64,000 bases of DNA from Auanema rhodensis (Eukaryota > Nematoda > Chromadorea > Rhabditida > Rhabditidae): NCBI GenBank assembly GCA_964057225.1, contig OZ059897.1:7564001-7628000 (forward strand), in the 5' to 3' direction. Under the pieces are notes generated by a model. The model worked only from the letters and a program-made list of their open reading frames with translations, was not told where the DNA came from and ran no database searches. Made by a program: the position numbers and the translations under genes. This document shows positions 60,901 to 64,000 of this stretch, piece by piece (within the stretch, counting starts at the first letter, position 1; each line of letters starts with the position of its first letter).

Positions 60901-61233
60901 CCTAATCAAAACGATATAGAAGATAATAACGCAAAAACATACGAAAAGCTACGAGATCAATTCAAGAATGAAAACAGAAAGGAGCTATTTGAGGACAGAA
61001 ACAAAAACTCACCAGCAATCAAAAATTGGAACACTACACTTGCCGCAGCACTAGGAATAGGAAATGAAAACTCACGCCCGTATCATGTTAAACTACAACC
61101 CAAAAGAAAAACACAAGACGAAGAAATCAGAAGTAATGGAGAATTGGAACTACATGGAAAAGCGGATCAAAGCAAAAAGCAGCAGAATAAATCTCCAACG
61201 CAAAACAAAGGAGAACAAGTACGAAACTTTTAA
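51988..61233 (+). CDS. Gag-Env-Pro-Pol polyprotein of Element B
   Basis: A single frame. The codon at 51988 is TTG; the first ATG is at 52033 (residue 16, A at -3) and is the likelier start, giving about 3,066 residues. Residues counted from 51988: disordered Pro/Thr/Lys-rich N-terminus; Gag capsid-like region (244-409); Asn/Arg/Tyr-rich basic region without a zinc knuckle (to about 570); internal signal peptide (587-604, ending TCSA); envelope-like ectodomain with furin-type site RSRR (854-857), Thr-rich tract (1145-1235), second basic site RTTKR (1274-1278) and gB-like block from 1325; transmembrane helix (1582-1607); cytoplasmic tail with two PSAP motifs; protease DTG at 1707; reverse transcriptase YLDD at 2144; RNase H; integrase with HHCC finger and D2584, D2644, E2680; GPY module; then an acidic tail of about 230 residues absent from Element A. 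Confidence 0.93.
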   Translation: MAHVGYNKFPYRIPTMLLNTGPKPPLDPAATSNIIRRKRQPPATYSPPSAKQAKLSIKTKSMVIHTPRHRGIQKQFTNPKSHEKTKKQKTDIVERNTLEKKIIPNIKPIPKNIASKGNPQNPPTNTIPNTINPINPLIATPRRSNTPTTQKSPTPALSSTTPAVSSSPPLRNSPSSIDHSTSGHSLSPSLPSQTNQANTFVAENKRINPRMDPMDEGAPLTQTSGRAPVPTPTIIPQPAAIPSAIRDIKAPRYDGKTPFNRYLLYLDEHFNATRTTMPERLQSIQLLLEDDRAREAYRKLTTEDKRLGWDHVKKRLSEMITPKKQRERAMHRLHGLKQLPTESVQSFATRCSNEAYSAMDMNNESELNMLRSTFTWGLRPEISEHVSRLDPPNFEEAYEMALREELFIQNRPTSFVNNIEKSFNNLNIRDSKDNNQYQRNESKDFKGTKPMYNGNGKPHNRYPDRYNNQYRPHQHQYRNHNSRFSQNKGSRQNYFDRSRNRSQERPYYRNRDQNYSGHNNRRQSNNHEQYPSQYNRSQYNNYRSRPRSTSNGPERYRERTQSPGVRFQVNNVTENEVPNNKRKSTPFLPLFITIIALIINTCSAETTYQLCTGNRGGIYVEPPSPTACRFIAPTNNHIQKTTAELFIQNLQPKEWEAWKCAIETYQLCIHDVFFIRETNVSLAKVSPTTLQECSSAIKERIFNGTNLQREAPGLYGTPFPETTITNGIWKQECEQRTRFIAERGHMTSLQDNTVLSDIFINDNGCTSDKGQCLTNNALIIWTPPSEKHSCSYTSLGSHEVFISEDTILIPGIQSAFILNNKTPEKEASSCLQKEIFTTNSGTLISFNSTSSLGRSRRHAITEYPKGFLTVHQYPSLRYSASKTGTILLYTTYIQRKRLDIHYNLNNITNMLPKYIAIFKYLGINFDVIKNRLIWHKYEDVNIAILHALGEAEIREATKIAIDNLSYKELTHKLSKRITIKDFKKILPTKTGDYYEIAKEIAYSLAEIPTTLATGETTPSLEEYLYQLMPPRKPRLTKTRNDLELYEQLAQAKIILNAINNPKKLHSKEEYEAEMKKWIKYEKELNLPPLQLPNYTVIFDGDDIFYGFRKRNPTNYSITQEDSEKFYNHYLPLISTPGTRPFATTIRSTSTPLQTTTTTTTTTPKPTTIRNVITSTITPKTHISTTTRPKPTIPTSSSTTTTTTTTTTTTSTTARPRSTTTTTPTTTTTIFTTHRPTQSFSTPQSTFNITTNPITITSSQEYNRKESLTKSPPPRTTKRSITTTRSTPEEISSHIGKKAHVDYLKAKNDIVQKWNEHLHQQETQSHLQYATTNLEDDIIRTFTTNRNNICHVQNKQLLTWWAILQINPTIGMRTMLRRQDISARFINDKLIYVMPCTPIQITKTYRDHKVNSTCFLETPVETEHHGQLFILPGTRDLTPMAHAIPCGFTIKDPWKENDQWTNNNQSINVTSPAYIDELGSINLEHIKFNGSNIFNNLTESTFPMALAISYGSSLATLQATLPGRIKPIIKQRLIPNMNPVTLTAGAASSLLLSYEHTKEAITWKMFDFLSPIWEKIQTWTLRVLAIIGSIIITIGIITLATWIIKIYACSSRIPINNVKWEAEYLQPLSTEDTRTETSHPSPSAPYVDNHHNSCQLTLYDPSAPIPEHIYEAYFPTSMKKENINYIGGSQLPFVPISIHNHIFKALWDTGASASYMRESTFKQLPAATMVLKQTTAIVANKSKFSFMGYTRILITIGTTETEHKFYVAEDNYCPAPVLLGIDFMEALHQQGIYTSLRPLDKTIVIGTTHVPLARETSPWEHQTTKAYVVSLENKTLRPGETRTLTLEVHDPESYEQAFLDCKKPGNKLSFTPTIFTPTGYGVQIYATNICKQPLEIQMNQEIGIAEAIPKDNQEKYEGQYIPPEARWEEQLPYFPDNFINELDLSEACFSQIEQQQLKEIILLHKQAFLNEDRNIGLFLGPIEHSIPIMPGKTPSFKITYRIPLSQQEEVEKQIEEMLQQRIIEPSNSMTTSPVILVKKKDKTYRFVTDFRALNAITQKQVYVISNIQDILDLAAGARIFSNFDLVSGFFQIPLKKEDRHLTAFTTTSGTYQYCRMPMGLCGSPHTFQNAVRYLQSMVKCKLFVYLDDLLLISESTTAHLKDIEEVLEAVTQIGFKIKLKKCAFARKEVKFLGYIVGQEGIKPDPHKIKAIQDYPQPKSTTGVRAFMGVVNYFRRFIKNAAGIATPLYNLTRKDTPFKWTEEEEIAFNTLKKTLTQAPVLQAPIPKRPYVIESDGSMIAVGAVLLQAKDDQEPLHPIAFASRKLNKAERNYPPIEVEALALTFAVKQFRTYILGTATKIITDHRPLTSLMTRKDLIGRLAKFQIVLQEYDIEIIYRPGKLNSVCDALSRYFEDEINEAKPPAKKKNERKTTEDTIHQINTFTIADIRSVQNQSNWIKETMDKIKNNTAGRQLTDRYIVYNDVLYSKPKRSLQVPRTILPREEHIINPIMKKFHEDPTLGAHLGINKTMDSISRRFTWTGMQEDITNYINRCLACAKRKNNPHEATVEPMKNFPTSTKPWQRVHMDILGPLPRTEQENRYVLSIQDSFSKWIIAIPLIRQTSEEIISAIEKYLFYVFGPPVTIITDNGSNFISNDFTTMCSNFGTTHHTTMPYYKNANGQVERLHRTIEEALTAYVNDEQNDWDKILPKIIFTLNRLPNATTKTSPYECLFGQVARLPIDKNLETPEEQNTTDQLKNLRDIQEKVKEKIATNEERMKQKYDQAHRTKERILDIGDRVFVQRANPSNKLQIRRDGPYRIVTIEGNNISITDQDGNIIKAHKNNIRYFPPDDNLISTRNNEEEEEEDQDIANEEEEEEEASWNNLDEWEQTNNTENNNNCYPTGSPDTLAQLLPITGNNRGVNEEEIEHNSETPDDLATARRITNSNIQLEDESTTIDRIQEDLRQLTPFSQEEGPNQNDIEDNNAKTYEKLRDQFKNENRKELFEDRNKNSPAIKNWNTTLAAALGIGNENSRPYHVKLQPKRKTQDEEIRSNGELELHGKADQSKKQQNKSPTQNKGEQVRNF

Positions 61234-61436
61234 TTAACTAACAAAAATCGTAGAATTGTAAAAATAATTTTTCTTTCTTTCGTATAGTACATTAAACATA
61301 AGACATAGATCAAAAACCACCGAAATTCTAATTTCTATCCTTTAATTTTAACAAATTGTAACAATCACTGAAAAACAAACTATATAAAGAGAAAATTTTG
61401 ATAGAGAAAAATTCAATAACACTTTTCTTACTCAAA
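61234..61436 (+). promoter_or_regulatory. Gap between polyprotein and accessory ORF, with splice-acceptor-like and TATA-like sites
   Basis: A strong pyrimidine tract TTTTTCTTTCTTTCGTATAG ends at 61287, a good 3' splice site right after the polyprotein stop. TATATAAA at 61381-61388, the same octamer as in the LTR promoter, lies about 50 bp before the accessory ATG. Either could provide a subgenomic mRNA for the small ORFs: splicing as for gypsy env, or an internal promoter as known in foamy viruses. Confidence 0.45.
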
Positions 61437-61985
61437 ATGACCTCCTCTCTCGCCAACGTCACACTCTCTACATTCCTCGCAACTCCAACACCACTGGTCC
61501 CTCTAGCGACCACTATTGAACAAGAATGGATAGAGGTAGAAAACCTTCGTGAAGGTCTTCTACCTATCAACTGCATGAAGCCCAACTTAGGACCAATAAT
61601 AAGCCTCCAAACGAGCAAATTGGAAAAGAAGACACAGCACATCCTATTTATGATGGAACTATTGGAGGAGAAAACCAAAAACTATAAGGAAAACGATCTG
61701 AAGGAGCTTCGCCAGCATCAAAAGAAATGGACAGAAGGATGTTCTCTCAGCCAGAAAGAGAACAGAATCCGACACATAATGCTGGGACAACCCGCCAGAA
61801 CGCAGACCACAGCTGACATCTATAAAGCAATGCCGACATGGACAACACAGATGACACAACAAGCTGTAGGAAATAGCGGAACCGAAGAAGAAGCATCGTG
61901 GATAGAGATAGGGCAAGACCTATCAGTAGTAATCAAAAAAACTACTGACAAAAAGGACTACCAACATGTCCGCATCAAAAAGTAA
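61437..61985 (+). CDS. Accessory ORF 1 of Element B (182 aa), unknown function
   Basis: It starts at the first ATG of its frame (AAAATGA, A at -3) about 200 bp after the polyprotein stop. The N-terminal 40 residues are Ser/Thr/Pro-rich and hydrophobic. The middle (about 55-105) is rich in Lys, Glu, Gln and Leu and should be helical, possibly a coiled coil. The C-terminus is basic. There is no signal peptide, Cys cluster or motif I recognise. Position after pol is where other metaviruses carry env, but this is not an envelope protein. Element A has no equivalent. The intact frame in a recent copy suggests it is used, but a chance ORF cannot be excluded. Confidence 0.6.
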   Translation: MTSSLANVTLSTFLATPTPLVPLATTIEQEWIEVENLREGLLPINCMKPNLGPIISLQTSKLEKKTQHILFMMELLEEKTKNYKENDLKELRQHQKKWTEGCSLSQKENRIRHIMLGQPARTQTTADIYKAMPTWTTQMTQQAVGNSGTEEEASWIEIGQDLSVVIKKTTDKKDYQHVRIKK

Positions 61986-62082
61986 GGCAAAAGCAGTTAG
62001 CCAAACCATCAGAACAATGGAGCTGCTTGGACTAGCATCAATGACGGAAATGATCCAGGAAATTGACCAACTGGCGGATTAA
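61966..62082 (+). CDS. Accessory ORF 2 of Element B (38 aa), overlapping
   Basis: Begins at ATG 61966 inside the end of accessory ORF 1 (20-nt overlap, different frame) and ends at TAA 62080. A Ser/Lys-rich start is followed by a Leu/Met/Ile-rich acidic helix-like half (MELLGLASMTEMIQEID). No family is recognised. The short stop-start overlap resembles termination-reinitiation arrangements, but the ORF is small enough to be chance. Confidence 0.35.
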   Translation: MSASKSKAKAVSQTIRTMELLGLASMTEMIQEIDQLAD

Positions 62083-62264
62083 AGAAGAGAGGAAAGGTTT
62101 AAATCATTTATAAAATTCTATCTCTTAAAAATTTTTCTCTTTATCAATAATTTGTTGAAAAATTTGCTTTATCTCATGCCATTTTTTTTTAATTTTTATT
62201 TTTCTCTCTTAATTATTATTTGCATATAACAGCTGAGGTCAGCTGACTTGTATCCGTTGGGGCA
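62083..62264 (+). other. 3' UTR and polypurine tract of Element B
   Basis: AT-rich, non-coding. CAGCTGA-GG-TCAGCTG at 62230-62245 is a 7-bp inverted repeat 11 nt before the PPT (TTGGGGCA, 62257-62264). Its position matches the hairpin before the PPT of Element A although the sequence is unrelated; it also adds two more CAGCTG E-box cores. Confidence 0.6.
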
Positions 62265-62680
62265 TGTTACATACATATCTCAAAGGAAAGCAGCTGACCA
62301 TGGCAGCTGCTATTATTAAACTAATGCAGATAGTTTTTAAGCAATTCTGAGAATATTCTAGATGCACTTTTTATAAACTTTGTAACAATTTGTGTAAACT
62401 GAGTAGGAGTTGTATGGATATATAAACCTGAGTCCTCAAGACTCAGGATCTCATTATCTCATTATCTTACTTTCTCTTTATCTTCTTTATATTCTCTTTC
62501 TTAACTCTAGCTTTAATCTTTGTATAATTATATTATAATGCGAACAATAAACCTTTATATATTTCATCTCTTGTTTCTTATTTCACCTTACATTACACAC
62601 TTATATTTAAAATCATACTCATCGTCTCATAATCTGTTTGGATATCTCAACTTGGAACCATTGAGAATCTAAATGGAACG
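62265..62680 (+). repeat. 3' LTR of Element B (416 bp)
   Basis: Same length as and, by eye, identical sequence to the 5' LTR at 50372-50787, including TATA box, hairpin and poly(A) signal. It is followed by the AATA target duplication and the rest of the interrupted tRNA spacer. Confidence 0.95.
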
Positions 62681-62684
62681 AATA
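62681..62684. repeat. Target-site duplication AATA, right copy
   Basis: Matches 50368-50371. A 5-bp reading (AATAT) is also possible if the LTR is taken to start at GTTAC. Confidence 0.8.
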
Positions 62685-62771
62685 TAGATCTTTTTGAATT
62701 AAATTTAGAAGTAAATATAATATTGTATGAGTAAGTACTTCATTATTTTTATGAAATGGCGACGATATGTA

Positions 62772-63879
62772 GCCTCGTTAGCTCAGCTGGTAGAGCGTTA
62801 GACTTTTAATCTAACGGTCAGGGGTTCGAGCCCCCTACGGGGCTAATTTTTAACATTCTATCTGTTCCGAACATGTAAAACTTTATTTTCTTACCTTGTT
62901 TAAACTTTTATTTATTCCAGAATCTTGAATTTTTCTTCAAATATAGATCTTTTTGAATTAAATTTAGAAGTAAATATACTATTGTATGAGTAGGTACTTC
63001 ATTATTTTTATGAAGTTAGGAGGATGTGTAGCCTCGTTAGCTCAGCTGGTAGAGCGTTAGACTTTTAATCTAACGGTCAGGGGTTCGAGCCCCCTACGGG
63101 GCTAATTTTTTACATTCTATCTGTCCCGAACATGTAAAACTTAATTTTCTTACCTTGTTTAAACTTTTATTTATTCCAGAATCTTGAATTTTTCTTCAAA
63201 TATAGATCTTTTTGAATTAAATTTAGAAGTAAATATACTATTGTATGAGTAGGTACTTCATTATTTTTATGAAATGGCGACGATATGTAGCCTCGTTAGC
63301 TCAGCTGGTAGAGCGTTAGACTTTTAATCTAACGGTCAGGGGTTCGAGCCCCCTACGGGGCTAATTTTTAACATTCTATCTGTTCCGAACATGTAAAACT
63401 TTATTTTCTTACCTTGTTTAAACTTTTATTTATTCCAGAATCTTGAATTTTTCTTCAAATATAGATCTTTTTGAATTAAATTTAGAAGTAAATATACTAT
63501 TGTATGAGTAGGTACTTCATTAATTTTATGAAGTTAGGAGGATGTGTAGCCTCGTTAGCTCAGCTGGTAGAGCGTTAGACTTTTAATCTAACGGTCAGGG
63601 GTTCGAGCCCCCTACGGGGCTAATTTTTTACATTCTATCTGTCCCGAACATGTAAAACTTAATTTTCTTACCTTGTTTAAACTTTTATTTATTCCAGAAT
63701 CTTGAATTTTTCTTCAAATATAGATCTTTTTGAATTAAATTTAGAAGTAAATATACTATTGTATGAGTAGGTACTTCATTATTTTTATGAAATGGCGACG
63801 ATATGTAGCCTCGTTAGCTCAGCTGGTAGAGCGTTAGACTTTTAATCTAACGGTCAGGGTTCGAGCCCCCTACGGGGCT
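62772..63879 (+). tRNA. 5 tandem tRNA-Lys(UUU) copies, block 3
   Basis: Copies begin at 62772, 63031, 63290, 63549 and 63808. The first four are identical to the canonical 73-nt gene; the fifth carries a T-stem deletion and is listed separately. Confidence 0.92.
63808..63879 (+). pseudogene. tRNA-Lys copy with 1-nt deletion in the T stem
   Basis: Carries the same missing G in the T stem as the copy at 42156. The upstream flanks of these two units are of the same class (GGCGACGATATG), so shared descent by block duplication is likelier than two separate deletions. Confidence 0.65.
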
Positions 63880-64000
63880 AATTTTTTACATTCTATCTGT
63901 CCCGAACATGTAAAACTTTATTTTCTTACCTTGTTTGAACTTTCATTTATTCCAGAGTCTTGAATTTTTCTTCAAATATAGATCTTTTTGAATTAAATTT

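Larger units (their letters stand above)
50372..62680 (+). mobile_element. Element B: complete 12.3-kb Ty3/gypsy-type retroelement with gag-env-pol order
   Basis: A full insertion with 4-bp target duplications, two 416-bp LTRs that look identical by eye, a PBS, a leader of about 1.2 kb, a polyprotein frame of about 3,070 codons, two small overlapping ORFs downstream and a PPT. Identical LTRs and an intact frame indicate a very recent insertion and a probably autonomous element. It landed in the spacer of a tRNA-Lys unit, about 88 bp upstream of the next tRNA gene (62772). Its LTR differs from that of Element A, but architecture and domain order are the same. Confidence 0.95.
62681..64000 (+). 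repeat. Tandem tRNA-Lys(UUU) satellite, block 3 (5 units, continues past the window)
   Basis: tRNA 5' ends at 62772, 63031, 63290, 63549 and 63808, same strand and spacing as before. The array is cut by the window edge within the sixth spacer, so its full size is unknown. Confidence 0.95.

Overview
The window looks like nuclear DNA of an invertebrate animal. It is AT-rich and carries no bacterial-style operons. Its tRNA genes have internal Pol III promoters, oligo-T terminators and no encoded CCA. Its three mobile elements are Metaviridae-type (Ty3/gypsy) LTR retroelements with an envelope-like glycoprotein. I cannot name the species; an arthropod or nematode is my best guess, and only an inference.

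Layout. (1) 1-10034: Element A, plus strand, with its 5' LTR and most of its leader beyond the left edge. It has one 2,909-codon open frame (255-8984), a 3' UTR, a polypurine tract and a 3' LTR (9677-10034). (2) 10035-43270: a tandem array of 129 units of 259 bp, each holding one 73-nt tRNA-Lys(UUU) gene and an AT-rich spacer of about 186 bp. (3) 43271-46562: Element A-del, minus strand, a 3.3-kb relative of Element A. It keeps LTRs, PBS, leader and PPT but has lost almost all coding sequence. (4) 46563-50371: 15 more tRNA units. (5) 50372-62680: Element B, plus strand, complete, with visually identical 416-bp LTRs, a 4-bp target duplication, a roughly 3,066-3,081-codon polyprotein and two small overlapping downstream ORFs. 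(6) 62681-64000: five more tRNA units, running off the right edge. In total 149 tRNA-Lys copies are visible, about 134 of them identical over 73 nt by eye.

The most unusual system is the retroelement pair. Elements A and B are strongly diverged and have unrelated LTRs, yet share one order in a single uninterrupted frame: N-terminal disordered region, Gag, Asn/Arg-rich basic region without a zinc knuckle, internal signal peptide, envelope-like ectodomain (furin-type site, Thr-rich mucin-like segment, second basic site, a block resembling class III gB/chuvirus-type fusogens), transmembrane segment, protease, reverse transcriptase, RNase H, integrase. The envelope therefore sits between Gag and Pol, not downstream of Pol as in gypsy errantiviruses and retroviruses. 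The topology is coherent: Gag cytosolic, envelope threaded into the ER by the internal signal, Pol returned to the cytosol by the transmembrane stop.

The second unusual item is the tRNA-Lys satellite. It is built from higher-order blocks of 5, 10 and 36 units and serves as the landing site of all three elements. Two of the three end 5 and 14 bp upstream of a tRNA gene, which recalls Ty3-style Pol III targeting. Both element families appear primed by a tRNA-Gln-like tRNA rather than by tRNA-Lys.
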